This document shows, piece by piece, positions 15,411 through 24,055 of a stretch of 64,000 bases of DNA. The notes under the pieces are model-generated. The model searched no databases. It was given only the letters and a program-made list of their open reading frames with translations, and had not been told where the DNA came from. Within the stretch, counting starts at the first letter, position 1. Each line of letters starts with the position of its first letter. A program made the translations under genes and the position numbers. Origin of the DNA: Collinsella aerofaciens (GTDB taxonomy: Bacteria > Actinomycetota > Coriobacteriia > Coriobacteriales > Coriobacteriaceae); contig CAJMHW010000004.1 in NCBI GenBank assembly GCA_905213325.1, forward strand, positions 4,954 to 68,953, given 5' to 3'.

Positions 15411-16877
15411 ATGAACGAAAACGAACTGACCGGTCTGCTCGAGTCTTTAAGGCGCATGGGCTCGGACGATTTTAACGTCGAGGTCAAGGAGAGCGCCACG
15501 ACGCTTTCCCGCGACGTATGGGAAACGGTCAGCGCTTTCGCAAACACCGCCGGCGGCATCATCGTACTCGGAGTGAGCGAGCGCGCGGGTTTTGTCCCAG
15601 TTGCAAACTTTGAGACCGAGAAAGTGCTCAACCAATTCGTGGCGGGCATGGGCGATGCGGGCGGTCGCGGAAAGCTGGCCAATCCGCCCAAATACGCGAT
15701 CGAGCGAGTGGAGCTTCAGGGCGTCATCGTTCTCGTCATTACGATTGAGGAGCTCGACCCGTCGAGCAAGCCTTGCTATGTCATAGAGCGGGGCGCTCAA
15801 GGTGGCAGCTACAAACGCATCGATGACAAAGATGTCCCGCTTTCGTCGACCGAGGTTTTGGCACTGCCGTCATATGAGCGGACGAGTCCTAGCGATCGCG
15901 ATGCGGTGCCCGGCACGAGTGTGGGCGATCTCGACGAGTCGCTGGTCGACCGCACGATAGAGCGTGCCTATTCGTTGACGCCTCGAGCGATGCGCGGTGC
16001 GGCGGACAAGAAGACAAAGATGGAGCGTCTGAATTTCCTCGACTTCCAGGGCAATGTTACCAAGGCCGGCCTCCTTGCCGCGGGCGTTTACCCTCAGCAG
16101 TTCTATCCCAAGCTCTTCATTGACGTGGCTGTCCATGCGGGAACTCAGAAGGGCATGGCGGGGTCGCTGAGGTTCATGGACCGCACAATCTGTGAGGGAA
16201 CGTTGGGCGAGATGATCTCGGATGCCGTCGCAGCCGTCGCCAAGAATTTGCGGCGAACCTCGACCGTCCAAGGCGTCTCGCGTGTCGACTCGCTTGAGAT
16301 TCCCGAGGAGGTTCTGCGCGAGGCAATCGCCAATGCCGTAATCCATCGAGAATACGGGGATCGGTTCTGTGGACAATCGATCGCCGTCGACGTCTTTGAC
16401 GATCGTGTCGAGGTGACGAATCCTGGCGGCCTTTACGGGGGAAAGACTCGCGAGAACTTGTTTGACGGCAGCTCCCGATGCCGTAACGCGACGCTTGTGA
16501 AGCTCATGTCGATTGTCCCGCTGCCGGATGGCGCAGGTTCGCCGGCTGAGGGCAATGGCTCGGGCATCCCGATGATGATCGATGCCATGCGCGCGCATGG
16601 TCTGGCCGATCCCCTGTTCTGCCCGGGATTCGATCGGTTCAAGGTCGTACTTTACCGTTCAAAGATCGAGCCGGTCGATCATGGCGGGGGCTTAATTGTG
16701 ACGGCACTCAAACACTACGGCGAGCTGGGGACGCGCGAGCTGGCAGAGCACACAGGGCTCACAATTTCCCAGGTTAGGTCGCGCGTCAACGCGCTCATTG
16801 CTCAAGGCGAGCTTGAGCCCACGGCGCCGGCGACGAGCCGCAACCGCAAGTATCGACTGTCGGAGCGCGTGGGATAG
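15411..16877 (+). CDS. AlbA_2 (Schlafen-like) domain regulator with C-terminal winged helix
   Basis: A 488-residue protein. The N-terminal AlbA_2 domain (about residues 10-140) shows FNVEVKESA, SAFANTAGGIIVLGVSE and the RID..PLSSTEVLAL tail. A central region resembles the ATP-dependent helicase/HATPase-C_4-like part of these proteins (EIPEEVLREAIANAVIHREY, FDDRVEVTNPGG, GSGIPMM). The C-terminus is a winged helix (LGTRELAEHTGLTISQVRSRVNALIAQGEL). Members are putative transcriptional regulators, sometimes linked to mobile or defence loci. The ATG at 15411 is preferred over a GTG at 15405 because GAAAGGA ends at 15402. It sits downstream of repeated operator-like sites and is monocistronic. Confidence 0.85.
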   Translation: MNENELTGLLESLRRMGSDDFNVEVKESATTLSRDVWETVSAFANTAGGIIVLGVSERAGFVPVANFETEKVLNQFVAGMGDAGGRGKLANPPKYAIERVELQGVIVLVITIEELDPSSKPCYVIERGAQGGSYKRIDDKDVPLSSTEVLALPSYERTSPSDRDAVPGTSVGDLDESLVDRTIERAYSLTPRAMRGAADKKTKMERLNFLDFQGNVTKAGLLAAGVYPQQFYPKLFIDVAVHAGTQKGMAGSLRFMDRTICEGTLGEMISDAVAAVAKNLRRTSTVQGVSRVDSLEIPEEVLREAIANAVIHREYGDRFCGQSIAVDVFDDRVEVTNPGGLYGGKTRENLFDGSSRCRNATLVKLMSIVPLPDGAGSPAEGNGSGIPMMIDAMRAHGLADPLFCPGFDRFKVVLYRSKIEPVDHGGGLIVTALKHYGELGTRELAEHTGLTISQVRSRVNALIAQGELEPTAPATSRNRKYRLSERVG

Positions 16878-16977
16878 ATGCGTTAGTGGACGAGGCGACC
16901 CAATAATCGACCCTCGATTGACGTCCATTAAGGTAAAGCGGTTGTTGCCCAGTCGATGGTAATGCTAAAGACTCGGC

Positions 16978-17469
16978 TTACGCCGGCATGGCCCCGAACC
17001 CGTCTATCAAGAACAGCCTAAGAACCAGCTTGATGACATTTCCCGGTTTGACTTCAGCCGTGCCAAAGACGCTGCGCTCGGCGAGCTCGCTGCAGTATGC
17101 ATAGATGTCGCGGATAAGGTCCGCGCCCGAAAGCGTAAACATGTAGCCTGCGTCCGAAAGCGCATTGGGCGCGGCGGGCAACTTGGCCATGTGGCAGAAC
17201 GTTTGCAGGTCGGGCGCCATAACATTCTGGTAGTCGAGGTGGCCGCTGGCATCCTGTTCGGCAAGCTCCAATTGGCGCACAAAATCCAGCGCCGCCGCTA
17301 ACACAAAGCTCGGTGTAGGCGCATTGACGTCCTGAGTGGTCGCCACAAGCCTGCCCGCTGCCTGCGTGATAAGCCAGGCGACCTCGCGCTGGCAACGCAC
17401 GGCCTTGCGCGTAACCGGCCTGATGGACGAAGAAGAAACGCTTCCCTTAGGCGGATTCGAAACAGCCAC
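16978..17469 (-). CDS. Hypothetical protein
   Basis: A 163-residue protein that I do not recognise. The first 20 residues are Ser/Pro-rich and basic. The rest is predicted mainly helical and soluble (REVAWLITQAAGRLV, FVLAAALDFVRQLELAEQD, LIRDIYAYCSELAERSVFG), ending in a short hydrophobic stretch (VIKLVLRLFLIDGFG). It is probably a real gene because a GTG start at 17469 is preceded by GGGAGG at ideal spacing and codon use matches the neighbours. It lies in the accessory stretch between an AlbA_2 regulator and an HNH nuclease. No function is proposed. Confidence 0.65.
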   Translation of the reverse strand: MAVSNPPKGSVSSSSIRPVTRKAVRCQREVAWLITQAAGRLVATTQDVNAPTPSFVLAAALDFVRQLELAEQDASGHLDYQNVMAPDLQTFCHMAKLPAAPNALSDAGYMFTLSGADLIRDIYAYCSELAERSVFGTAEVKPGNVIKLVLRLFLIDGFGAMPA

Positions 17470-17684
17470 AAGAACCTCCCATGAACGAACCGGCCCAACA
17501 AGCCCGGATGAAACACGTGCTACATCAGTATACAGGGGAGTGGGGCAGCGGGGTACAAGCGCGCCAGCGGCAAACCGAGAGCATCAACGATGTGCCGATC
17601 GCGGAATGAGATCTCGTAATAATTGACTCTCGGCCATATTATTGAGGGGCATGACTCGCGTTCGTATGGTTGTAGGTGCTGGCG

Positions 17685-18767
17685 ATGAACGACATTGACC
17701 TTGCTGTTCCGTTGATGGATGGACCAAGCTATGACCGTGCCTGCAGTCTCGTGCCTTCCGAATACGTTGAGGCATGGGAGTGGTTTCTGGGTGAGGAACA
17801 GCGCGGCGGCGTTTGGACCAGCCTTCCGCACCACACCAAGGAAGATAGCCCTCAGTATCAGTATCGTTTGAGAATTGGCTCGGACTTCTTTCCCGTAACG
17901 CGGGATTCAGGGATCTTCTGGCCGGGCCAGGATCGGGTGAAGCAAGATCCCAATAAGATCTTTGCGCTTTCGGTCCATAACTCTAAAAAGAGCTTCTACA
18001 CCGATGTGCCTCCGCTCTATTTGGACGATGGTACGTGGGTCATTAAGTACTCGGTTCAAGCGCCGGGTACCGTTGGTTTTCGAGACCAGAATTACAACCG
18101 TAAAATGCTCAACTGCATGGAATGTGGCGTTCCAGTCGGAGTCATATTTGCAACCGAGGTAGGCTACAAGGTGCTCGGCCTTGCGTTTGTTGAGCGGTTC
18201 GAGCCCGAAAACGGATGGTTTGTTCTGCACGGTCCTGTTCATAAAGGCGGACCGGACCCTCGTTTTGCACCCGACATGAGTTATCTGAAGCACATGCCCG
18301 TCGATATTGAGTTTACCGGACAGGGTACGACCGACGACGAAAAGGTCCGCTATGCGTTAAGGCGCGAGCGATTGGGGCAGCAATGGTTCCGCAAACAGCT
18401 CGTTGCCGCCTATGATGGCCGTTGCGCGGTGTCGGACTGCGGCGTCAGCGAAGCTCTGGAGGCTGCACATATCGAGAATTACTCGGGACCCAAATCGCAG
18501 GTTGCCAGCAACGGCATTCTGCTTCGGCGCGATCTTCATTCCCTATTTGATGCTCACCTGATTTCGTTTGAGCCTGTTTGCGGCGAATATCGGCTGTGCG
18601 GATCGTACCTGCTGGATAAGACCGACTACGTTTCCTTTGCGGGTGCGACGCTAAGGCAGCCGAATGAACGTCAGTGGCGACCCAATACGGTGTTTCTTGA
18701 GGCCCATCGCATTGAGTTCGATCGCTCGGAAAAGAAGCGTGAAAAGGCGGGGCTTCTGCCGTATTAG
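17685..18767 (+). CDS. HNH endonuclease domain protein
   Basis: A 360-residue protein whose C-terminal third is an HNH nuclease (about residues 240-305). Paired cysteines in RCAVSDCG are followed by the AAHI histidine motif and NGILLRRDLHSLFDAHL, the arrangement of HNH_2-type restriction-like nucleases. The N-terminal two-thirds (WTSLPHHTKED, then a beta-rich segment) is not recognised and may supply DNA recognition. GC content is lower than in neighbouring genes, which with its position next to an AlbA_2 regulator and a zinc-ribbon gene hints at an acquired segment. The start is uncertain between GTG 17676 and ATG 17685; the latter has AGGTG at reasonable spacing. No partner methyltransferase is visible. 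Confidence 0.8.
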   Translation: MNDIDLAVPLMDGPSYDRACSLVPSEYVEAWEWFLGEEQRGGVWTSLPHHTKEDSPQYQYRLRIGSDFFPVTRDSGIFWPGQDRVKQDPNKIFALSVHNSKKSFYTDVPPLYLDDGTWVIKYSVQAPGTVGFRDQNYNRKMLNCMECGVPVGVIFATEVGYKVLGLAFVERFEPENGWFVLHGPVHKGGPDPRFAPDMSYLKHMPVDIEFTGQGTTDDEKVRYALRRERLGQQWFRKQLVAAYDGRCAVSDCGVSEALEAAHIENYSGPKSQVASNGILLRRDLHSLFDAHLISFEPVCGEYRLCGSYLLDKTDYVSFAGATLRQPNERQWRPNTVFLEAHRIEFDRSEKKREKAGLLPY

Positions 18768-18889
18768 CGTATTTGGCTTTGGCATTCTTTGACAATCGTG
18801 TTGTTTGATCGGATCGCGTGGCGATGCAATATCGCGCCCACCCGCCGGTGCATGCTCTTCCTGATTTGTATAGCGAGAGGGGAGCGTGT

Positions 18890-19174
18890 ATGAGCTGGCG
18901 AGGCGATATTGCGATGGGGAAGTACGGAAAACTGCCGTGTGCCCTTATAGACAACAATATGTTTCCGAGCGTAGAGGTTGATTGCGGGTCGTTTGTCGTC
19001 ACCTGCCCTTGCTGCGGCTCGCAAATACCGTGTCTCGACATTCGGTTCATCGATGCGCGCGACAGACTCAGCGACGAAGTGAGAAAACGGACGGGCGTTC
19101 ATATGCCGGTGTATCCGGAGAAATGCCCTGTTTGTGGCCTCGATATCGTGTACGACGCCGGCGACGAGGGATAG
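18890..19174 (+). CDS. Small zinc-ribbon protein
   Basis: A 94-residue protein with two CxxC knuckles (CPCCGS near residue 40 and CPVCGL near 82) that could together bind one zinc ion. No signal peptide or membrane segment. The start at 18890 is chosen because GAGGGGAG lies 5 nt upstream; an in-frame start at 18818 would add 24 residues lacking a ribosome-binding site. It lies about 120 bp after the HNH gene on the same strand. Function unknown. Confidence 0.7.
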   Translation: MSWRGDIAMGKYGKLPCALIDNNMFPSVEVDCGSFVVTCPCCGSQIPCLDIRFIDARDRLSDEVRKRTGVHMPVYPEKCPVCGLDIVYDAGDEG

Positions 19175-19211
19175 GTGATGCGGAGGAGTTGGCTGTGAGT
19201 GTCTTTTGCCT

Positions 19212-19898
19212 CTACAAATAAACCCCCTCACCGAGTTGCCTGTGGAACTCGGCGTGATGGTCGCGTGCCCAGGTAAAGAGCGCCTGGTCAAAGTCGGTAC
19301 GCGTGGCCGGGACGCCAAATACGCCGGCAACTTCGACGCGCACAAACTCCAGTGCCGGCAGCTTGTTGATGGCAGTGAGGGCAAACGGGGACGAGGGCTC
19401 CTCGAACAGATAGCGGCTGCCTTGCAGCGCGTCGCAACTGGTGCACGTGTTGCCGAGCGACGGGGCTTTGGAGGCTCGCGCGCCTACGGGCTTGTAGCCG
19501 CAGCGCTTATGAAGGTAGTCGCGGATCTCGCCCGGTACGCAGCCAAGAGCGGGCACGATGGCGAGTGCGTTGGCGTTGGCCGTGTCGATGGCAATGTACC
19601 CGGCTTCGTTGGGCGCGTGCGCGATGGCGATGCTCTCGTCGTTATCGGTTCGATAGGGAATGCCGAAGGCTGCGACCGAGGTCTCTTTGTGACACTTCCA
19701 GCACTCGCGCTTGCCCAGTACTAGATATATATACGGCGCTGAGGGGTCGGATCGGTCAACACCGGGCAGCCACTCGGCAAAGGGCTCGGGGTTGACGCCG
19801 CTGGGTACATACCAGATCTTCTTGGTCCGGTCCCATTTGGCGCCCAGCGCCTTGGCTTCTTCTTTGTGCGAAAAGGGGACATCGAGCTCGGTGCGCAT
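19212..19898 (-). CDS. DUF5710-containing protein with zinc-knuckle
   Basis: A 228-residue protein. The N-terminal 50 residues match the DUF5710 pattern (LDVPFSHKEEAKALGAKWD, then KIWYVPSG and FAEWL), a domain found in TraC/topoisomerase-linked proteins of plasmids and accessory loci. CWKC near residue 66 and CTSC near residue 153 may bind a metal. The start at 19898 is preferred over 19934 because AAGGAG precedes it. It converges on the zinc-ribbon gene. Function is not known. Confidence 0.72.
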   Translation of the reverse strand: MRTELDVPFSHKEEAKALGAKWDRTKKIWYVPSGVNPEPFAEWLPGVDRSDPSAPYIYLVLGKRECWKCHKETSVAAFGIPYRTDNDESIAIAHAPNEAGYIAIDTANANALAIVPALGCVPGEIRDYLHKRCGYKPVGARASKAPSLGNTCTSCDALQGSRYLFEEPSSPFALTAINKLPALEFVRVEVAGVFGVPATRTDFDQALFTWARDHHAEFHRQLGEGVYL

Positions 19899-20080
19899 GG
19901 CGGCTCCTTGGTGCTGCAGGTGCAAGTGGCTCAAGGATACCGCAGGGCGCAGACATCGCGGCGTTTTGCTGAGAAGTTGCGGTGCGGACTGATTGGTTAT
20001 GCCGATGAATAGATCGGCAAGTAGATGGTCGGCTTTTGGCTAGTTGGGCGGTTGGAGCTGCCAGCTGATTTGGCGACATA

Positions 20081-20116
20081 AAACAAAACAGCTCAGAGAC
20101 ATAGCCTCTGAGCTGT
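20081..20116 (-). terminator. Terminator of tRNA-Val
   Basis: An 11-bp stem (ACAGCTCAGAG with CTCTGAGCTGT) is followed on the minus strand by TTTTGTTTT, immediately downstream of the tRNA. Confidence 0.88.
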
Positions 20117-20123
20117 GAACATT

Positions 20124-20198
20124 TGGTGGGCGTTAGAAGATTTGAACTTCTGACCTCTTCCGTGTCAGGGAAGCGCTCTCCCCCTGAGCTAAACGCCC
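20124..20198 (-). tRNA. tRNA-Val (anticodon GAC)
   Basis: The minus strand folds into a full cloverleaf: acceptor GGGCGTT paired with AACGCCC, D-arm with AGCTCAGGGGGAGAGC, anticodon loop CTGACAC, T-loop TTCAAAT and encoded CCA. The anticodon GAC reads GUC and GUU valine codons. Confidence 0.95.
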
Positions 20199-20227
20199 GA
20201 TCAAGGGTGCGCAAGCGCGCAAGGGAT

Positions 20228-20256
20228 AATATAACGGAGCCTGAACTCGGTGGCAA
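20228..20256 (-). promoter_or_regulatory. tRNA-Val promoter
   Basis: On the minus strand TTGCCA (20251-20256) and TATATT (20228-20233) are separated by exactly 17 bp, about 30 bp before the tRNA 5' end. Confidence 0.75.
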
Positions 20257-20487
20257 GAACATTTTTAAAAATCGCTTACATTGTGGAATTCGGGGGCTTT
20301 GTCATATCCATTTCAAAAGAGCCTGCTGCCGCGATTTGGCTGTTGCATAATGCAAGCCCATTGTGGTATCGAGCTATGGAAAGACGTCTGCGGAATTGTC
20401 CTACCGATAAACGGACAAGCCTCCAGCTGGTGCCTTTGCCGTGGTAAGGTAAGCCGAATTGCTTCCAGACTGTTTCGGGGGAGTGGA

Positions 20488-21510
20488 ATGAGCAAAGAGT
20501 GTGTCGAGCAGGTCGAAGGCGCAGGGGCTTCGGTGCCGATGACCGATATATCGAACATTGATGTGCCCGAGGGCACCGACGAGCTCAGCCGCAACACCCG
20601 TCGCGCATGGCGCGACCGCCTGAACAGCGCTTCGACGCGCAAGATGATCACGGGCGTCTTGGCTACGCTGGTGGGCGGTTCGTTTTGGGGCTTCTCGGGC
20701 ACCAGCGCGAGTTTTTTGTTCGATACCTACCATGTCGATACGCTGTGGCTTATGAGCGTGCGTCAGATTCTCGCCGGCCTGCTCTTTATGGCTGTGGTTG
20801 TCACGCGCGACCGCGCACGCCTGGTCAAGCTTTGGACGACGCCCGCTGATCGCAAGCAGCTGCTGCTCTTTACCGCTTTTGGCCTGCTGTTCAACCAGTT
20901 TTGCTATCTTTCGGCCGTGCGCCTGACGAACGCCGGAACCGCGACGGTGCTCCAGTGCCTGCAGCTCGTTATCATCATGGGCTACGCCTGCGTGACCGAT
21001 CGCCGTATGCCGCGTACTCGCGAAGTCATCGGCATTGGCCTGGCTCTGGGTGGAACCTTTTTAATCGCCACCGGCGGCGACCCCACCAGCCTGAATATCT
21101 CGCCGCTTGGCCTGGCAGCAGGTCTTATGTGTGCGGTCAGCGCCGCGTGTATGGCGGTGATTCCCGCCAAGATCCTGCCCGAATACGGCAGCCCCATCGT
21201 CACGGGCTCGGCAATGCTCACGGCGGGCGTGGTCTCGTGCGTCTTCGTGCAGCCCTGGGCGCATATGCCGGCGCTCGACGCTGCCGGCATCGAGGCGCTC
21301 GCGGTGTTCGTGGTTATCGGCTCGTTTTTTGCTTACATGCTTTATATGCAGGGCGTTAAGGACATCGGCTCGGTGCGCGCGAGCCTCATCGGAACTGTGG
21401 AGCCGGTTTCGGCGACCATCACCAGCGCCGTTATGCTGGGGACGGTGTTTTTGCCGACCGACCTTATCGGCTTTGTCATGATCATCGTGATGATGTTCCT
21501 TACGGTGTAG
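20488..21510 (+). CDS. EamA/DMT family transporter
   Basis: A 340-residue membrane protein of the drug/metabolite transporter superfamily. About 55 soluble N-terminal residues precede ten hydrophobic segments in two EamA repeats (about 60-190 and 205-340), with GGSFWGFSGTSASFLF starting the first. Relatives export amino acids or other metabolites; the substrate is not predictable. The ATG at 20488 follows GGGGAGTGG; upstream in-frame extensions run through the tRNA promoter region and are unlikely. No partner genes are adjacent. Confidence 0.88.
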   Translation: MSKECVEQVEGAGASVPMTDISNIDVPEGTDELSRNTRRAWRDRLNSASTRKMITGVLATLVGGSFWGFSGTSASFLFDTYHVDTLWLMSVRQILAGLLFMAVVVTRDRARLVKLWTTPADRKQLLLFTAFGLLFNQFCYLSAVRLTNAGTATVLQCLQLVIIMGYACVTDRRMPRTREVIGIGLALGGTFLIATGGDPTSLNISPLGLAAGLMCAVSAACMAVIPAKILPEYGSPIVTGSAMLTAGVVSCVFVQPWAHMPALDAAGIEALAVFVVIGSFFAYMLYMQGVKDIGSVRASLIGTVEPVSATITSAVMLGTVFLPTDLIGFVMIIVMMFLTV

Positions 21511-21659
21511 CTAGCGCCGCCGCCAAGACGGAAAAGGTGTTGTGCCGCATTTTCGCCAATTGATGTCCGTGTCTGGAGTTTAGCTGTCGATGCTCAAAAT
21601 GCCATAAACTAGCAACGTTATGGACTTTTTCATTGCGACTCAATTGCGAGGATTTCTTT

Positions 21660-23972
21660 ATGGCTGGTAATCACTTTAAGGGCAGCGATAGCGGCCGCCC
21701 TGCAGTTCCGCCGCGTCCGAACGGGGCTGGTAAGGCCGGCACGCCGGGCGGCGCTGGACAGGGCGGTTCCGGTAAGCGCGTGTCCCCGGGCGAGACGGCG
21801 ATGTTTACCGCTCTGTACGAGCAGTCTCAAAAGGCAAAAAAGACCGGCCGTGCAAGAGGGAATGTCTTTGCGGGCGGTGCAACCTCCGCGTCGCAGCCGA
21901 GCGGGGCTCCTTCGGTGCCTGCGAACAACGCAGGTGCTGCCAACGCCGCGAATGCTGCCGGCAACGTTAATGCCGGCAAGGCCGCCAACAATACTCCCTC
22001 TGCTGGTGGCGCGGGGCTTACGGGTAACCTTGGCACGATTTACACCGGCGCCTCCGAGACTGGCACGTTCGCCCGCCTGGATGATAGCGGTGCCGAGTTT
22101 GCGGGCTCGGGTTCCAAGGAAGATTATTACGATTTTGGCTTGAACTACGGTAGCGACGCTTCGTCGAGTTCGACCTCTGACGGTCTGGTCCGTCATCGCC
22201 ATCGCAAGGGCGAGCGCAAAAAGCGTCACACCGGCGCCATTATTGCCGCTGTAGTCGCGGTGCTTCTCGTTGCGCTTGGCGCAAGCGGCTTTATGCTGCT
22301 TAACTCGGCAAAGACCGTAAAGAGCGAAGCGAAGGAGGCTGTCGAGATCGTCGGTGGCCTTAAGGACAAGGTCACGTCGGGCGATTTTTCGACGCTGCCT
22401 GACGACGCGAAGAAGATCGATGAGCTCTGCAACAGCATGAAGGCGGAGACCTCGAGCCCGCTGTGGACGGCGGCATCGTTTATCCCGGTGTATGGCAGTG
22501 ACATCAATGCGGCCCGCACCATGATTGATGCCCTGTCCGATGTCTCGAGCAACGCGCTGGTTCCCATGGCCGACAACCTTTCGCAGGCCACGCCCGGCAA
22601 GCTGTTCCAGGACGGCATGATTAACGTGTCCGCGCTGCAGGCGGTCGCCGATTCGCTTTCCAGCAGCTCGAAGGTGTTCAAGAGCGCCAACGAGAAGGTC
22701 CAGGGCATTGGCGATACTCATATTTCCCAGGTGACCGAGCTGGTCGATAAGGCCAAGGACGGCTTTGCCACCCTCAACGGCGCGGTTGACGCGGCGGAGA
22801 AGGTCGCCCCCGTCCTTCCCCAGATGCTCGGCGCCAACGGCCAGACGCGCAACTATCTTATGTACGCCATGAACAACGTCGAGATTCGTGCCTGCGGCGG
22901 CTTTGGCGGTTCGCAGGGCCTGATTTCGGTCACCGACGGCCAGATGTCGATTGGCGAGTTTGTTCCCCGCATTGGACTCAGTGAGGATGAGGCAGTCGAG
23001 AGCGTCGACGAAGAGGATGAGGCGCTGTTCGGCAACCACAGCAACCTGTACAACTCGGGCAATACCTATTCGCCTGATTGGCCCCGCAACTCGCAGCGTG
23101 TCGCCGCGCTGTGGAAGTCCCAGTATGGACAGGACGTTGATGGCGTCATCGGTATCGACCCGGTGTTCCTGCAGTATCTGCTGGGCCTGGTCGGTAATGT
23201 CTCGCTGCCCGACGGAACGGTTGTCGACGGCACCAACGCCGCAAAGGTCCTCATGCACGATGTGTACTGGAACTATCCGGTCGAGGAGTCGGACGGCATC
23301 TTTGCATCCGTCGCCAGCGCTGCCTTCGACAAGATCCTTGGCGGTATCGGCGATGTCGATGTTACGAAGCTTGTCAGCGCCGTTGAGCGCGGTGCCGAAG
23401 AGGGCCGCCTGATCGCGTGGATGAGAAACGATGATGAGCAGAATGCCATCAAAGAGACGGGTATTGACGCTTCGCTGCCCGATCCGGATGACCCGAGTGC
23501 CGATCCTGTTGCCGGCGTTTACTTTAACAACCTGAGCTTCTCCAAGCTCGACTGGTACCTGAACGCCGATACGCAGATTGGCCAGGGCATCAAGAACGGT
23601 GACGGCACGTGCTCCTATCGCATCACCGTTACCCTGACGAACATCATGACGCAGGAGGAGGCTGGCAAGCTGCCCGACTACGTTGCGGCGAGCGCACCCG
23701 ATGCCGCGCGTGACGACGAGCGTCTGAATGTCTCGTTGTTTGCCCCGACGGGCGGCAACATTACTGATCTGACCGTCGGGGGCACCCAGTTTGGTCTTGG
23801 CGCCGCTACGTGGCATGGAATCCCCTTCTATTCGGGCACCGTTGACCTGCATGCTGGCGAGATGACGACGATCACGTATACGCTGACCACGTCGGCCGAG
23901 GCGGGGGACAAGCCGCTTACGCTGCGTCAGACTCCTACATGCCAGGCGGCTCGCGACAGCGCGTCGGCGTAG
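21660..23972 (+). CDS. DUF4012 cell-envelope protein
   Basis: A 770-residue protein. The first 180 residues are low-complexity, rich in Gly, Ala, Asn and Pro and probably disordered. A basic stretch (RHRHRKGERKKRH) precedes one transmembrane helix (about residues 196-220), giving a cytoplasmic N-terminus and an extracellular remainder. The outer part has the DUF4012 features: a coiled helical region, then RNYLMYAMNNVEIRACGGFGGS and GIDPVFLQYLLGLVG. DUF4012 proteins are linked to surface polysaccharide or exopolysaccharide loci, but the biochemical role is unknown. The start at 21660 is weakly supported by GAGGA; a TTG nine codons upstream is possible. A terminator-like hairpin separates it from glmM. 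Confidence 0.82.
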   Translation: MAGNHFKGSDSGRPAVPPRPNGAGKAGTPGGAGQGGSGKRVSPGETAMFTALYEQSQKAKKTGRARGNVFAGGATSASQPSGAPSVPANNAGAANAANAAGNVNAGKAANNTPSAGGAGLTGNLGTIYTGASETGTFARLDDSGAEFAGSGSKEDYYDFGLNYGSDASSSSTSDGLVRHRHRKGERKKRHTGAIIAAVVAVLLVALGASGFMLLNSAKTVKSEAKEAVEIVGGLKDKVTSGDFSTLPDDAKKIDELCNSMKAETSSPLWTAASFIPVYGSDINAARTMIDALSDVSSNALVPMADNLSQATPGKLFQDGMINVSALQAVADSLSSSSKVFKSANEKVQGIGDTHISQVTELVDKAKDGFATLNGAVDAAEKVAPVLPQMLGANGQTRNYLMYAMNNVEIRACGGFGGSQGLISVTDGQMSIGEFVPRIGLSEDEAVESVDEEDEALFGNHSNLYNSGNTYSPDWPRNSQRVAALWKSQYGQDVDGVIGIDPVFLQYLLGLVGNVSLPDGTVVDGTNAAKVLMHDVYWNYPVEESDGIFASVASAAFDKILGGIGDVDVTKLVSAVERGAEEGRLIAWMRNDDEQNAIKETGIDASLPDPDDPSADPVAGVYFNNLSFSKLDWYLNADTQIGQGIKNGDGTCSYRITVTLTNIMTQEEAGKLPDYVAASAPDAARDDERLNVSLFAPTGGNITDLTVGGTQFGLGAATWHGIPFYSGTVDLHAGEMTTITYTLTTSAEAGDKPLTLRQTPTCQAARDSASA

Positions 23973-24009
23973 GGTTTTTCTGGTAGCGCAGATAATCGAG
24001 TACCATTTT

Positions 24010-24042
24010 GGGGCGGACAGGCAATCTGTTCGCCCCTATTTT
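24010..24042 (+). terminator. Terminator between the DUF4012 gene and glmM
   Basis: An 11-bp stem (GGGGCGGACAG with CTGTTCGCCCC) is followed by TATTTTG and then the glmM ribosome-binding site, so readthrough may feed glmM. Confidence 0.7.
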
Positions 24043-24055
24043 GTAAGGAGAGCGC

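Noticed and set aside
21633..21659. TTG start adding nine residues to the DUF4012 protein
   Set aside because: No SD before the TTG; the ATG at 21660 fits better, though weakly.
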